64,000 nt of DNA from Clostridium sp. (GCF_029267215.1 NZ_JARIDH010000043.1:1-64000), one strand, 5' to 3'; positions 9,032-19,635 are shown, counted from the stretch's first letter. Notes: generated by a model from the sequence alone, not told the origin. Numbers and translations: made by a program.

Positions 9032-10420
9032 ATGAAGAATGAACTTCTTAGAGGATTGCCTAAGATTGATGAAATACTTAGTATTTTTGATGAAAATTTT
9101 TTAAATACAAATGGCAGAGAGGTAGTTTTAACTACTTTAAGAGAGATAATCGATGAAAATAGGAAAGCAATTTTAAAGGGAGAAGTAAATTATACTTTAA
9201 CTAAGGAAGATGCAAAAGTTGAATGTGAAAAAAGATTATTGAAGAAAAAAGAAAAAAATTTAAAAAGAGTTATTAATGGAACAGGCGTTATTATTCATAC
9301 TAATTTAGGAAGGTCTTTGTTAAGTGAAGAAGCGACTTATGCTGTATCATCAGTTGCTTCAAGCTATAGCAATCTAGAGTATGATTTAGAAAAGGGAGCT
9401 AGAGGTTCTAGATATTCTCTTATAGAAGAAATAATAAAAGATATTACAGGGGCTGAGGGGGCCTTAGTTGTAAATAATAATGCATCAGCCATAATGCTTG
9501 TCTTAAATTCACTTTGTGAAAATAAAGAAGTAATTGTTTCAAGAGGACAACTTGTTGAAATAGGTGGATCTTTTAGAATTCCAGATGTTATGAAATTTTC
9601 AAGAGCTAAGCTTGTGGAAGTTGGAACTACTAATAGAACTCATATTTATGATTATGAAGATGGAATAACAGAGGAAACAAGTGCCTTATTAAAAGTTCAT
9701 AGTTCAAACTTTAAAATAGTAGGTTTTACTAAGGAAGTTAGTACAAAGGAACTTTGTGATTTAGGAAAAGAGAGAAATATACCTGTAATTGAGGATATTG
9801 GAAGTGGAGTTTTAATTGATTTAAGTAAATATGGATTAGAAAAGGAGCCAACAGTAATAGAAAGTTTAGAATCTGGGGTAGATGTTGTAACTTTCTCTGG
9901 TGATAAAATGCTAGGGGGAGCACAGGCTGGAATTATTGTAGGTAAGAAAAAATTCATAGAAAAAATAAAAAGAAATCAATTAACCAGGGCTTTAAGAGTG
10001 GATAAATTCACATTGGCTGCTTTAGAAATTACTTTAAAACATTATTTAAATGAAAAAGAGGCAATTGAAAAAATACCAACACTTCATATGATGACCTTAT
10101 CTTCAGAAAAAATTAAAAAGAGAGCTGAAAGATTTGTTTGCATGACTAAATCTTTGAATTCATATTATGATTTTTCTATTGAAGAAGGATTTTCTACTGT
10201 TGGTGGGGGAGCAATGCCAGATAGTAAGTTAGAAACTTATTTAGTTAAAATAATTTCTAAAAATATAAACGAAGTAAATCTAGAAAAGGAATTAAGAGCA
10301 TATGAAACTCCAATTATAACTAGAGTTTATAATGGAAGTGTTTATATAGATTTTAGAACTATTTTAGAGAAAGATTACGAAGTTATATTTAATGCTTTAA
10401 AGGAAATAGGTGAAAAATAA
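9032..10420 (+). CDS. selA: L-seryl-tRNA(Sec) selenium transferase SelA
   Basis: A 462-aa PLP enzyme that converts seryl-tRNA(Sec) to selenocysteyl-tRNA(Sec) using selenophosphate. The N-terminal tRNA-binding part (LPKIDEIL) leads to [17 protein letters not shown]. The PLP-binding lysine is K292 in [13 protein letters not shown]. Length equals the usual SelA. AGGAGGAAAAT precedes ATG 9032. It lies between selD and selB with 17 and 1 bases of spacing, one operon. No gene for tRNA(Sec) was found in the window. Confidence 0.97.
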   Translation: MKNELLRGLPKIDEILSIFDENFLNTNGREVVLTTLREIIDENRKAILKGEVNYTLTKEDAKVECEKRLLKKKEKNLKRVINGTGVIIHTNLGRSLLSEEATYAVSSVASSYSNLEYDLEKGARGSRYSLIEEIIKDITGAEGALVVNNNASAIMLVLNSLCENKEVIVSRGQLVEIGGSFRIPDVMKFSRAKLVEVGTTNRTHIYDYEDGITEETSALLKVHSSNFKIVGFTKEVSTKELCDLGKERNIPVIEDIGSGVLIDLSKYGLEKEPTVIESLESGVDVVTFSGDKMLGGAQAGIIVGKKKFIEKIKRNQLTRALRVDKFTLAALEITLKHYLNEKEAIEKIPTLHMMTLSSEKIKKRAERFVCMTKSLNSYYDFSIEEGFSTVGGGAMPDSKLETYLVKIISKNINEVNLEKELRAYETPIITRVYNGSVYIDFRTILEKDYEVIFNALKEIGEK

Positions 10421-10421
10421 G

Positions 10422-12335
10422 ATGAAACATGTGATTATAGGAACATCAGGACATATAGACCATGGTAAAACATCTCTTATAAAAGCTTTGACAGGAAGAG
10501 AAACAGATAAGCTAGATGAAGAGAAAAAAAGAGGAATATCCATAAATTTAGGATTTACTTTTTTTGATTTACCATCAGGAAAAAGAGCTGGTATTATAGA
10601 CGTTCCTGGGCATGAAAAATTCATTAAAAATATGTTAGCAGGAGCTACATCATTAGATGTAGTTCTTCTAATTATTGCATTAGATGAAGGAATAATGCCT
10701 CAAACAAAGGAACACTTAGAAATATTAGAACTTTTAAAAGTTAAAAAATGCATAGTTGCCTTAACAAAGAAGGATTTAGTTGATGAAGAGTGGGCTAATA
10801 TGATGAAAGAAGAGATTAAATCTTATTTAAGCTCAACAAGCTTTAAGGATGCAACTATGATAGAGGTTTCTTCTAAGACTAAGGAAGGAATTGATGAATT
10901 AATTTCTGAAATTGATAAATCAGTTGAAGAAATAGAACAAAAGGATAAGGAAGGACATTTTAGACTTGCTGTAGATAGAAGCTTTTTAGTTAGTGGATTT
11001 GGAACAGTAGCTACTGGAACAATTTTAAGTGGAAGTGTAAGAGTTGGAGATATTGTTCAAATAAATCCAAAAGGTTTGGAAGCTAGAGTTAGAAATATTC
11101 AAATTCATGATGAAAATGTGGAAGTTGGAGAAGCTGGGCAAAGATGTGCGTTAAACTTAGTGGGAGTTACTAAGGAAGAGGTTTCAAGAGGATCAGTAGT
11201 TTGCACACCTAACTTTATAGAACCATCTTATATGGTTGATTGTAAGTTTAAATATTTAGAATCTAATGATAAAAACTTAGTAAATAGACAAAGAGTTAGG
11301 ATTTATCAAGGAACTTCTGAGATATTTGGAAGAATAGTTTTACTAGATAAGGAAGAATTAGAACCTGGAGAAGAGGGCTATGTTCAACTTAGATTAGAAG
11401 AGGAAATGTGTTCTCAAAAGGGAGATAGGATTGTTGTAAGAAATTACTCACCTATGATAACTATAGGAGGAGGAAATATTATAAATCCAAGGGCTAAAAA
11501 AGCTAAGAGATTTAAAAAAGAGTATTTAGATGAATTAAAGCTTATGGAAAAAGGAAGCTTAGAAGAAGTTATTGAGAATGTGGTTTTATCCTTAAGTGAG
11601 AACTTTCCTAATTCACAGGAAATAGTTAAAGGCTTAGGAAGAAATGTTGAAAATATAGATGAAATTCTAGAAAAGCTTTGTGAAAATAAAAAGATAATAG
11701 GAATTGAAAGTGGAAAAGCAAAAGTATTTATACATAACAAATTTTTTATGAAGAAAAGTGAAGAAGTATATGACATATTAAAAACTTTCCATGAAGAAAA
11801 TCCTTTAAAAGTTGGAATTAATAAAGAAGAACTTAGAAGCAAGGCCTTTTCAAATAAACTTAAACAGAAAATTTTCCAAAGTTTCTTAGAACTTATGAAA
11901 GAAAAAGAAATCATAAAAGAGGGAAATAACATAGTTTCCTTAAAGAATTTTGAAATTCAACTAACTAAAGCTCAAAGAGGAATAAGAGATAAGATAGTTA
12001 AAGCTTATTTAGAAGGGGGAATAACTTCTCCTAAGATAAAAGATATTATAGAGGATAAAAAATTAGAAAAAGAATATATGAAAATATATAACCTTTTAAT
12101 TGAAGAGGGGATTTTAGTGAAATTACCAGAGGATGTTGTTATGCATAAGGACATAATAAATTCTACACAAAATAAGGTTATAGAATACTTAAAAGAAAAT
12201 AACTCCATAAACTTAGGGGGAGCAAAAGAACTACTAGGTGTTTCAAGAAAATATCTAGTTGCTATTTTAGAATACCTAGATCAAATAGAAGTGACTAAAA
12301 GAGTAGATAACGAAAGAGTTTTAAACCTTATTTAA
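10422..12335 (+). CDS. selB: Selenocysteine-specific elongation factor SelB
   Basis: A 637-aa EF-Tu-like GTPase that carries selenocysteyl-tRNA to UGA codons marked by a SECIS. G1 is GHIDHGKTS at about 9-17, G3 DVPGHEK and G4 TKKD; domains II-III follow, and four winged-helix repeats that bind SECIS RNA occupy about 380-637. ATG 10422 is preferred: it begins one base after the selA stop, AGGAAATAGG lies upstream, and family members start MKHVIIGT. A GTG at 10410 in the same frame would overlap selA. No clear terminator follows. Confidence 0.96.
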   Translation: MKHVIIGTSGHIDHGKTSLIKALTGRETDKLDEEKKRGISINLGFTFFDLPSGKRAGIIDVPGHEKFIKNMLAGATSLDVVLLIIALDEGIMPQTKEHLEILELLKVKKCIVALTKKDLVDEEWANMMKEEIKSYLSSTSFKDATMIEVSSKTKEGIDELISEIDKSVEEIEQKDKEGHFRLAVDRSFLVSGFGTVATGTILSGSVRVGDIVQINPKGLEARVRNIQIHDENVEVGEAGQRCALNLVGVTKEEVSRGSVVCTPNFIEPSYMVDCKFKYLESNDKNLVNRQRVRIYQGTSEIFGRIVLLDKEELEPGEEGYVQLRLEEEMCSQKGDRIVVRNYSPMITIGGGNIINPRAKKAKRFKKEYLDELKLMEKGSLEEVIENVVLSLSENFPNSQEIVKGLGRNVENIDEILEKLCENKKIIGIESGKAKVFIHNKFFMKKSEEVYDILKTFHEENPLKVGINKEELRSKAFSNKLKQKIFQSFLELMKEKEIIKEGNNIVSLKNFEIQLTKAQRGIRDKIVKAYLEGGITSPKIKDIIEDKKLEKEYMKIYNLLIEEGILVKLPEDVVMHKDIINSTQNKVIEYLKENNSINLGGAKELLGVSRKYLVAILEYLDQIEVTKRVDNERVLNLI

Positions 12336-12516
12336 ATTTAAATAACATCTTAAAATAGAACCTAATTTAATGCGGTGGTAATAATAAGGAAAATGTAATA
12401 GTTTTGCCATAATAATACACTATAATTTAAGGAGATTTGATTTACATAATAAAATAAATATAGTATATTTAATTAATGTATTTCAGAATAATATTTAATG
12501 CTTTTAGGAGGGAAAT

Positions 12517-12963
12517 ATGGCTGATAAGAAATTCACTGATGAGCAAAAAGACACTTTAAAAAGTGATGAAACAAAATTAACAGATGAAAAAATGGACTCA
12601 TATGAAAAGGAAGCATCAATATTAGAGGAGGTTTCTTTAGGAACTGGCACAATGGCTATTGATGACACAGAATTTATGAATAAAAAAGAAGCAATTAAAG
12701 AGAATACATCAGATGTTCAAACAGTATCTTTCTTCAAAAGATTAATTGAAGGAGTTATTGATCAAACAATAGTATTATTATTATCATTAGGAGGGTTCTT
12801 CATTGTTGATTTATTAATGAGACCTTTTGGATATAAGATATCACCTGAGGGAAGAATACCATTTTATTTTATAATATTTGTTGTTATGAACATAATTTAC
12901 AGAGCTATAATGGAAGGAAAGAAATTTAAATTAACATTAGGCGAAAAAGTATTTAGAAAATAA
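12517..12963 (+). CDS. RDD-family membrane protein
   Basis: A 148-aa protein. The first 65 residues are charged and likely cytoplasmic (many Lys, Glu, Asp). An RDD-like membrane domain follows: FFKRLIEGVIDQ at about 70-81, then two hydrophobic helices (about 82-103 and 113-132), then LTLGEKVF, resembling the usual TxGK ending. RDD proteins are mostly of unknown function; some act in cation or sodium-proton exchange. TTTTAGGAGGG precedes the ATG. The rRNA methyltransferase starts 30 bases later and may share the transcript. Confidence 0.65.
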   Translation: MADKKFTDEQKDTLKSDETKLTDEKMDSYEKEASILEEVSLGTGTMAIDDTEFMNKKEAIKENTSDVQTVSFFKRLIEGVIDQTIVLLLSLGGFFIVDLLMRPFGYKISPEGRIPFYFIIFVVMNIIYRAIMEGKKFKLTLGEKVFRK

Positions 12964-12993
12964 ATAATAATTTATTAGTAAGGGAGATAACCA

Positions 12994-14349
12994 ATGAGAA
13001 AAGGTAGTGAAATTGAATTACTAATAGAGGGAATTGAGTTCCCTGCTAAAGGATTCGGATTTGTAGATGGATTAAAGGTCTATGCAAAAGGTACTTATCC
13101 AGGACAAAGAGTTTTTGGAAGAGTAACTAAAAAAAGAAAAGAATATGCAGAGATTAGAGTTTCTGAAGTTAGAGAAAGAGCTAGCTACGAAGAAGATAAG
13201 AAATGCCCTCATTTTGGAGTGTGTGGAGGATGTTCTTCACAAACAATTCCATATGAAAAACAATTAGAATTAAAAGTGGAACAAGTTAAGAAGTTATTCG
13301 AAGATGCAGATGTTACTACTGGAGACTTCTTAGGTATAGAAACTAGTCCTATTCAATGGGAATATAGAAATAAGATGGAATATACTTTTGGTGATGAAGA
13401 AAAAGGTGGTCCACTTACTCTTGGAATGCATATGAAAGGAAAATCTTTTGGAATAGTAAATGTAGATCAGTGTGTATTAGTTGATGAAGATTTTAGAAAC
13501 ATATTAGATACTACTGTTAAATATTTCAGAGAAAAAGAATTACCTTTCTACAGAATAATGCCTAGAACAGGGTACTTAAGATACCTTGTTGTAAGAAAGA
13601 GTGTTAAAACTGAAGAGATTCTTGTAAACTTAGTTACAACTACTCAAATAGACTTTGATTTAACAGAGTTTACTGAACTTATAAAAGGATTAAACTTAAA
13701 AGGAAAGTTAAAATCAATAATACATACAGAAAGTGATACTTTATCAGAAGCTGTTGTACCAGATAAAGTTAATATTCTTTATGGAGATGATTTCATAACA
13801 GAAAATCTTTTAGGATTAAACTTTAAAATATCACCATTCTCATTCTTCCAAACAAACTCATTAGGTGCTGAAAAATTATATAGCATAGTTAGAGATTTTA
13901 TGGGAAGTGCTGATAATAAGGTTGTATTTGATTTATATTGTGGAACAGGAACAATAGGTCAAATTGCAGCAGGAAAGGCTTCTAAGGTTGTAGGAATAGA
14001 ACTTATAGAAGAGGCTGTAGTTGCTGCAAATGAGAATGCTAAATTAAATGGACTAGATAATTGTAATTTCATAGCAGGAGATGTAGCTAAGGTTATAACA
14101 ACTATTAAGGATAAACCAGAAATAATAATTCTAGACCCACCAAGAAGTGGAGTACATCCAAAAGCTTTAGACTATGTTATAAAGTTTGATGCTCCTCAAA
14201 TAATATATGTTTCATGTAACCCTAAAACTTTAGTAACTGATTTAAAAGTTTTAGAAGAAAAGGGATATGAAATAGAGAAAACTCTACTTATGGATATGTT
14301 CCCTAACACTCCACACGTAGAGACAGTTGTTAAACTAAATAAAAGATAA
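12994..14349 (+). CDS. 23S rRNA (uracil-5)-methyltransferase, RlmD/RlmCD (RumA) family
   Basis: A 451-aa SAM-dependent enzyme making 5-methyluridine in RNA. An N-terminal TRAM domain (about 2-60) is followed by the iron-sulfur cysteines C71, C77, C80 and C160, which fit a [4Fe-4S] cluster. The Rossmann domain shows [10 protein letters not shown], a DPPRSG motif and catalytic Cys408 in VSCNPKTL. All parts are intact. It could be RlmCD-like, acting on two 23S sites as in Bacillus; the site cannot be set from sequence. A strong terminator follows. Confidence 0.93.
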   Translation: MRKGSEIELLIEGIEFPAKGFGFVDGLKVYAKGTYPGQRVFGRVTKKRKEYAEIRVSEVRERASYEEDKKCPHFGVCGGCSSQTIPYEKQLELKVEQVKKLFEDADVTTGDFLGIETSPIQWEYRNKMEYTFGDEEKGGPLTLGMHMKGKSFGIVNVDQCVLVDEDFRNILDTTVKYFREKELPFYRIMPRTGYLRYLVVRKSVKTEEILVNLVTTTQIDFDLTEFTELIKGLNLKGKLKSIIHTESDTLSEAVVPDKVNILYGDDFITENLLGLNFKISPFSFFQTNSLGAEKLYSIVRDFMGSADNKVVFDLYCGTGTIGQIAAGKASKVVGIELIEEAVVAANENAKLNGLDNCNFIAGDVAKVITTIKDKPEIIILDPPRSGVHPKALDYVIKFDAPQIIYVSCNPKTLVTDLKVLEEKGYEIEKTLLMDMFPNTPHVETVVKLNKR

Positions 14350-14366
14350 TTTAAATGAAAAATAAA

Positions 14367-14401
14367 AATACCATCAAATTTTAATTTGGTGGTATTTTTT
14401 T
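14367..14401 (+). terminator. Terminator after rRNA methyltransferase
   Basis: A 14-bp stem (14367-14380 with 14383-14396, one G-T pair) with a two-base loop, followed by a T run. Confidence 0.88.
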
Positions 14402-14478
14402 ATTACTTTAATTTTTGAAAATTATGATCTGTTTTGAAATTAACATATTATTAAAATACAGCTAAGAATTAGATTAAT

Positions 14479-14508
14479 AAAACTCTGACTAAAATTAGTC
14501 AGAGTTTT
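14479..14508 (-). terminator. Terminator after the MFS gene
   Basis: A perfect 14-bp inverted repeat around AA, six bases beyond the minus-strand stop at 14515. Read on the minus strand it ends in TTTTATT. It may also stop leftover plus-strand reads. Confidence 0.85.
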
Positions 14509-14514
14509 AAAAAT

Positions 14515-15936
14515 TTATTTTATAGTTTCTTCTATGCTATCATCAACAGAAGCAATTGCAGTCTCTGCATTAGCCTCTATAATCTCAGATTCTTGATTAT
14601 TTCTATTATATTTTTTAGTAAATACTATAAGAAGTAATATGCTTGCTATAAGATAAAGGGTACCTGCTATATAATAAGCTCTTCCATATCCAGCGTTAGT
14701 TTTTAATAAATAATATCTTGTAAAGAATCCAGCTCCAAATCCAATTAAGGAGTTAACAACTAGCATAAGTGAATTAAATGCAGGAACTAAGTTCTTAGAA
14801 ACAAAGGTTAAAGGTAGTGAACCTTGGATTGGTGCAGAAACATTAGCAACCCCTGATCTTAAGAATAAGATTATTCCAACTATCATAGCCACATTAGAAC
14901 CAAACATAGCACCGTTAGCCATTAATAACATTAGTGGAACACATAATATAGTTGTTGTAGCTATTGTTACGATTGAACCTAATTTTTTTTCTAAATGAGG
15001 AGTAAGGAAATAACCAAGCACCATAGCAACAGTTTGTGCTGTAATTATTGTTGAAACTGTACCCCTGCTTATATGTAAGAAGTTATTTAGATATATTGGG
15101 AAGAATGGTGTTACTAATGAAGCACCAAATCTTATTATTCCGAATATAAGAATCCATAAAACAACGAATTTACTAGTAAGAAGTTTAAAGTCAAAGGCTT
15201 TTTGACTTTTTCTAGCTTTTAATTCTTCTTCAGTTTCTCTATAGTCTTCTTGTTTTTCTCTTAAGAATAGTAAGAAGAATGTAGCTATTATTGTTAATAT
15301 AATTGCAATCCAAAGTACGAATTTATATGCATTTGCATAAGCACTTAATTGTAATGAATTTAAAGAAGATTGATTTTCTGATAATATAGAAGCTTTATCG
15401 TATGAAATTCCTAAATATTTTGCAAATTTCCAAACAACAATTTTACCATTAAAAAATGTTAAAATTGATTGAGAAATAAGGTTACAATACATAACTCTTG
15501 CAAACATCTTAGTTCTTTCTTCTCTAGGTGTGTATGATGTAAACATTACTGGATAAATACAGTCAAACATACCTATACCAACAGAGGCAACTATATAAGC
15601 AATTTTTATGCTTAGCCCATCCCTACTATAGATACAAACTAATAAACCAGCTATTGAAAATAATGGTGCTAGTAGTATTAGTTTTTTATATCCTACTTTG
15701 TGTATTAATAATAAAATCATTGCTATTACAAAGGTTCCAACTGCTGCGTATGAAGGAAGAGCTTTAACTAAGTTTGGAACAGTTATATTTAAGTAGGATA
15801 AATATGAGTCATTTGTTATTCCTGTTACAGCCCCCATGAAAATATAACTTAGTATGAAAAATGCACAGTTGCTTTTCCATCTTTTGTCCCAAGTTTCATT
15901 TTTGTTTGTGATTAAATTAACTAGACCTGATTCCAT
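14515..15936 (-). CDS. Major facilitator superfamily transporter
   Basis: A 473-aa polytopic protein with about 12 hydrophobic helices, a central charged loop (about 230-255, EKQEDYRETEEELKARKSQKAF) between the two halves, and a hydrophilic acidic C-terminal tail of about 30 residues. MFS-like loop residues SYTPREERTKMFARVMY follow helix 4. GGGGGGAA precedes the ATG on the minus strand. It stands alone between two noncoding stretches, so context gives no substrate. Drug efflux and sugar or nucleoside import are both possible. Confidence 0.8.
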   Translation of the reverse strand: MESGLVNLITNKNETWDKRWKSNCAFFILSYIFMGAVTGITNDSYLSYLNITVPNLVKALPSYAAVGTFVIAMILLLIHKVGYKKLILLAPLFSIAGLLVCIYSRDGLSIKIAYIVASVGIGMFDCIYPVMFTSYTPREERTKMFARVMYCNLISQSILTFFNGKIVVWKFAKYLGISYDKASILSENQSSLNSLQLSAYANAYKFVLWIAIILTIIATFFLLFLREKQEDYRETEEELKARKSQKAFDFKLLTSKFVVLWILIFGIIRFGASLVTPFFPIYLNNFLHISRGTVSTIITAQTVAMVLGYFLTPHLEKKLGSIVTIATTTILCVPLMLLMANGAMFGSNVAMIVGIILFLRSGVANVSAPIQGSLPLTFVSKNLVPAFNSLMLVVNSLIGFGAGFFTRYYLLKTNAGYGRAYYIAGTLYLIASILLLIVFTKKYNRNNQESEIIEANAETAIASVDDSIEETIK

Positions 15937-16293
15937 AAAAATTCCCCCCCAAGTTATTATAAATTTTGTCTAAGTTTACACTTTAATAATATAACTTTAT
16001 GGATAAAAAAACCAAAATATTAAAAAATCATTATGTGAAAAAATAAACATAAAATTAATCAATATTTTAAAAATACATATGTCTTTCATTGAAAATCAGA
16101 AAATAAAGATAAATTTTAAATTAAATTCATAATTTTATAACATATTTGTTAAAAAATAGGTTTTTAAAGAAAGGAATTTGATGTAATATATATAATAAAG
16201 TTTATTAAAAAATTAAAAATAAATAAAATAGAAGTTTATTTAAAACAGAACCAAAATCTTAAGAATAAAAATATAAATTAGGAGGGTTTAACT
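15937..16293. other. AT-rich intergenic region between divergent genes
   Basis: This 357-base stretch holds the outward start regions of the MFS gene (left) and the GNAT gene (right). A TATAAT at 16191-16196 lacks a good -35. Near 16238-16256 TTTATTTAAAACAGAACC resembles the terminal motif of the palindromic repeats but is degenerate. No open frame has a ribosome site. Confidence 0.5.
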
Positions 16294-16743
16294 ATGATAA
16301 AAAGTATTGAAAATATAGAATTAAAAAAAGATTTAGCCTATAATTTAATGGTTGATTTTAAAGATGAGATTCATAATAAAAACATATTAGAGAGAATAAT
16401 AGATAAAATAGAAAAAATTCCATTTTATACTTATATTGAAGAAGGAAAAGAAATAGGATTTCTTTCAATTAAGCCTTTAACTGAGGAGGCTGCAGAGATA
16501 TATTTTATAAAAATGTTAGAAGGTTATGAAGAAAAAGGATATGAACAAGTTTTAATTAATAATATAGCAGCTTTTTATAAAGAGCATGGATATAAGCTTT
16601 TAAGGGTAAAGATATTAGCTGATGGAAATCATGATGATTTAATAAGTTTTTATAAGTCAGTTGGATTTTTTAAATTAGAAGAAAGAGTTGAATTAGAAGA
16701 TATGGAGAATAAAGTTTTAGTTATGATTAGACCTTTAGTATAG
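16294..16743 (+). CDS. GNAT-family N-acetyltransferase
   Basis: A 149-aa protein with the GNAT fold order: a helical start, a beta strand (TYIEEGKEIGFLSIKPL), then YEEKGYEQVLINNIAAFYKEHGYKLLRVKILA, and the closing FYKSVGFFKLEERVEL typical of the acetyl-CoA-binding family (FYxxxGF). The pyrophosphate-binding motif Q/RxxGxG/A is weak (EEKGYEQ). TAGGAGGG precedes ATG 16294. It is monocistronic; substrate unknown. Confidence 0.75.
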   Translation: MIKSIENIELKKDLAYNLMVDFKDEIHNKNILERIIDKIEKIPFYTYIEEGKEIGFLSIKPLTEEAAEIYFIKMLEGYEEKGYEQVLINNIAAFYKEHGYKLLRVKILADGNHDDLISFYKSVGFFKLEERVELEDMENKVLVMIRPLV

Positions 16744-16765
16744 TAAGTGAATTACTATCTATAGA

Positions 16766-16830
16766 GGGGTGGCTTATTGGTAAATGTTCTAAAGCGGAAT
16801 TAATTTATCAAAGCTACCTCATTTTTATAA
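16766..16830 (+). terminator. Long hairpin terminator after GNAT gene
   Basis: GGGGTGGCT (16766-16774) pairs with AGCTACCTC (16812-16820) and TTGGTAAAT with ATTTATCAA inside it, leaving a loop of about 17 bases; ATTTTTATAA follows. It looks like a rho-independent terminator with an extended stem. Confidence 0.6.
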
Positions 16831-16832
16831 TA

Positions 16833-16918
16833 AGCTCTGTTTTACTAAAGTGTTGATTTTAGCTTTTTCATAAAACTTACATAGTTCTATTTAAAATCAA
16901 TGCTCTCTTAAAATAGAA
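16833..16918. repeat. Short member of palindromic repeat family 1
   Basis: An 86-bp imperfect inverted repeat whose left end AGCTCTGTTTTA...TTGATTTTAG matches the ends of the large copies at about 43.6 and 62.0 kb, and whose right end is its rough reverse complement. The centre carries CATAAAACTTACAT, resembling the termini of the second repeat class at about 19.7 and 38.5 kb. It sits just after a gene terminator like the other copies. Confidence 0.7.
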
Positions 16919-17117
16919 ATCTATAGATTAATGGCGTAAAACCTAGTGGCTTTATGCCAGAGGTAGTTTAAAATTATGTTATACTAAGTTTAGCTTAAAG
17001 AATGTATTGGAATACTAAAGCTTTCAGATATTAATTTTACAAACTTAGAGGGGGAAGAATTCTTTCTAAGTTTTTAGTATTTTATCTAAAAATAATTTAG
17101 TTTTCTTAAATAAATTT
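16919..17117. other. Noncoding stretch with small hairpins
   Basis: Between the repeat and the AraC gene are two small hairpins: TGGCGTAAA/TTTATGCCA at about 16932-16960, and AAACTTAGA/TCTAAGTTT at 17041-17073 with a short T run. The second could end minus-strand transcription of the regulator. No ribosome site plus frame is visible. Confidence 0.4.
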
Positions 17118-17789
17118 TTATTTGTAGTTTGTATTGCGGAATTTAGATGGAGAAATTCCTTCAAAGCTTTTAAAGGTTCTACTAAAATGGCTTTGATCAT
17201 AAAAGCCTAAGGTTAAGCCTATTTCTAAAATACTTTTAGTAGTTGTTGTAAGAAGTACTTTAGATCTTTCTATCTTTGATTTTTTCATATATTTCATAAG
17301 TGAAATTCCCATATGCTTTTTGAAGCAGGAAGCTGCATACTGGGGAGTTATATTAAGAGTATTTGCAATATCTTCTAAAGTAATATGACTTTCAAGATTA
17401 ATATGAATTTGTTGCAAAATCTTGTTTACTACAAAATTGTCTTTTACTTCTATATCACTTATTAATAAATTCATATAAGTTTTTGCCATATCTAATTCAA
17501 TTTTTTGAAGGGTTTCTATATGAGAGGATTCTAGGGTTTTTTTATAGTATTTATTATAAATAGGATGTAGATATTTTCTTGAAACACCATGTCTTATTAT
17601 TTCTCTGCAAAAAACAGCATTCCAAATAATTAAATCATATTTTTTAATCTCAAGAGGTATGGATTCTTCAAGTTCATTCTTATGTTTTTCCTCTAAATTA
17701 TATAGCAAATCTTTCGTATTTCTTGTATCTATAAGTGTATTGAATTTATTGTCAAAAATATTATTATCTGATATAAAACTTTCAAACAT
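17118..17789 (-). CDS. AraC-family transcriptional regulator
   Basis: A 223-aa regulator. The C-terminal 100 residues are a complete AraC/XylS DNA-binding domain with two helix-turn-helix motifs: ITLEDIANTLNITPQYAASCFKKHMG, and ILEIGLTLGFYDQSHFSRTFKSFEGISPSKFR. The N-terminal part (about 1-120) matches no ligand domain I recognise. GGAGG six bases upstream supports the ATG at 17789; extending the frame to a TTG at 17801 would include that site as codons. It is divergent from the GH13 enzyme, so control of that gene is likely by position. Confidence 0.85.
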   Translation of the reverse strand: MFESFISDNNIFDNKFNTLIDTRNTKDLLYNLEEKHKNELEESIPLEIKKYDLIIWNAVFCREIIRHGVSRKYLHPIYNKYYKKTLESSHIETLQKIELDMAKTYMNLLISDIEVKDNFVVNKILQQIHINLESHITLEDIANTLNITPQYAASCFKKHMGISLMKYMKKSKIERSKVLLTTTTKSILEIGLTLGFYDQSHFSRTFKSFEGISPSKFRNTNYK

Positions 17790-17904
17790 AATTACCTCCA
17801 AAATAAATCATGTGTAATATATACATATTATATTAAAAATATACAATGGTTTACAATGATTATTAATATAATATGTAGTTAATAAAAATCATGAGGTGAT
17901 GAAA

Positions 17905-19635
17905 ATGAATAAACATGCTATGTTTCATGTTTTAGATGCTCCATATGCTTATGGAAAAGATAAGGATACATTAGTTTTAAGATTAAGAGTAGCGAAAGAT
18001 GATATAAAGGAATGTTCAGTATTATATAGATGTAGATATGACTGGGAAAATGATTATGAAAGAAAATCGATGAGAGTAGTAGCTGAAACAGAGTTATTTA
18101 CTTATTATGAAGTGGAGTTATCCATAGAAAAAAATAGATATAGATACTATTTTGAACTTAAGGATAAAAATAATAAAGTAGCTTTATATACTGAAAGAGG
18201 GGTGGTTAATGTTGATTATAAAAATATTAATATAGCAGCATTCCAGTTCCCTTATATTGCAGAGGATGATTTATATAAAGAAGAAAAATGGCTTCAAGAA
18301 GCAGTTGTATATCAAATCTTCCCAGATAGATTTTTTAATGGAGACAAAAATAATAATCATGAAAACCTTAGTGAATGGGGAAAAGGTAAGATAACTAGTC
18401 ATTCAATATTTGGAGGAGATTTAAGAGGTATAATAGAAAAGTTAGATTATTTAGAGAGTTTAGGAGTAGATTTAATATATTTAACTCCAATATTTAAGTC
18501 TGATACTAATCATAAATATAATACAACAGATTATTTTGAGATAGATGAGTCCTTTGGAACTTTGGAGGATGCCAAAGAATTGGTTAATCTATGTCATGAA
18601 AAGAATATGAAGATAGTATTTGATGCAGTATTTAATCATTCAGGAAGTGATTTTTTTGCTTTTAAAGATTTATTAGAAAATCAAGAGAATTCAAAGTATA
18701 AAGATTGGTATTTTACTTATAGTTTCCCAGTTGATTTTAAAAAGTCAAACTATTATACATTTGCAAATAATTGCAATAATATGCCTAAATTAAATGTTGG
18801 TAATAAAGAAGTTAGAGATTATTTATTAAATGTAGGAAAGTATTGGGTTAAAGAGGTTGGAATAGATGGATGGAGACTTGATGTATGTGATGAGGTTTCT
18901 CATAGTTTCTGGAGAGAATTTAGAAAAGCTATAAAAGAAGTTAATAGTGAAGCTATAATAGTTGGAGAAATAATGCATGAAGCTAATTCATTTTTAAAAG
19001 GTGATCAGTTAGATTCAATTATGAATTATCCTTTTAAAAATGCAACAATAGATTTCTTTGGTAATCACAGTATTTCAGCAAAGGAATATTTAGATATACT
19101 ATCTGAAAATAGAATGTTATATATGGATAGTATAACTAGACAACTTTGGAATTTAGTTGGAAGTCATGATACAAAAAGAATATTAAATGAATGTGAGTAT
19201 AATGTTGAAAAAGTTAAGATGGCTTTAGCTATGCAATTTACTTATGTAGGTGTGCCATACATATATTATGGAGATGAGATTGGAATAGATGGAGGAGATG
19301 ATCCTGATAATAGAAAATGTATGATTTGGGAAGAGGAGAAACAAAATAAAGAATTACTTAAGTTAACTAAGGATTTAATATCTATAAGAAAGAAAAATAA
19401 ATCTTTAGTATATGGTGATTTTCAAGTTAAGTATTGTAAAGAGGAGGTATTTGCTTTTCTTAGAGAATACAATGATGAAAAAATATTGGTGATATTTAAT
19501 AATAGTGAGGAAGAATATTCTTTTAACTATAATAATAACTCAATAGGTATTGATTTGATTACAAAGGAAGAGGTTGATTTTTCTAATAAAATAAAATTAG
19601 AAGCCTTATCATTTAAAATAATAAAGCTAATATAA
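17905..19635 (+). CDS. GH13 alpha-glucan hydrolase, neopullulanase/cyclomaltodextrinase type
   Basis: A 576-aa cytoplasmic enzyme (no signal peptide) cutting alpha-1,4 bonds in maltodextrins, cyclodextrins or pullulan fragments. An N-terminal CBM34-like beta domain (about 1-120) precedes the barrel, which starts VVYQIFPDRFFNGD. The catalytic triad is Asp326 (GWRLDV), Glu355 (VGEIM) and Asp422 (GSHDTKR), all present. AGGTGAT gives best spacing to ATG 17905; GTG 17896 and ATG 17899 are alternatives. It is divergent from the AraC regulator and followed by a palindromic repeat. Confidence 0.92.
   Translation: MNKHAMFHVLDAPYAYGKDKDTLVLRLRVAKDDIKECSVLYRCRYDWENDYERKSMRVVAETELFTYYEVELSIEKNRYRYYFELKDKNNKVALYTERGVVNVDYKNINIAAFQFPYIAEDDLYKEEKWLQEAVVYQIFPDRFFNGDKNNNHENLSEWGKGKITSHSIFGGDLRGIIEKLDYLESLGVDLIYLTPIFKSDTNHKYNTTDYFEIDESFGTLEDAKELVNLCHEKNMKIVFDAVFNHSGSDFFAFKDLLENQENSKYKDWYFTYSFPVDFKKSNYYTFANNCNNMPKLNVGNKEVRDYLLNVGKYWVKEVGIDGWRLDVCDEVSHSFWREFRKAIKEVNSEAIIVGEIMHEANSFLKGDQLDSIMNYPFKNATIDFFGNHSISAKEYLDILSENRMLYMDSITRQLWNLVGSHDTKRILNECEYNVEKVKMALAMQFTYVGVPYIYYGDEIGIDGGDDPDNRKCMIWEEEKQNKELLKLTKDLISIRKKNKSLVYGDFQVKYCKEEVFAFLREYNDEKILVIFNNSEEEYSFNYNNNSIGIDLITKEEVDFSNKIKLEALSFKIIKLI

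Noticed and set aside
11444..11932. 162-codon open frame on the minus strand inside selB
   Set aside because: It is antisense to a complete, conserved SelB and its product is a leucine/serine/phenylalanine-rich shadow with no ribosome site.
12336..12516. Possible tRNA(Sec) gene after selB
   Set aside because: The region is too AT-rich and shows no acceptor or long variable-arm pairing or CCA end.
16760..16830. T-box or riboswitch-like element after the GNAT gene
   Set aside because: There is one extended hairpin with a T run downstream of a gene and no antiterminator alternative or following operon; it reads as a terminator.
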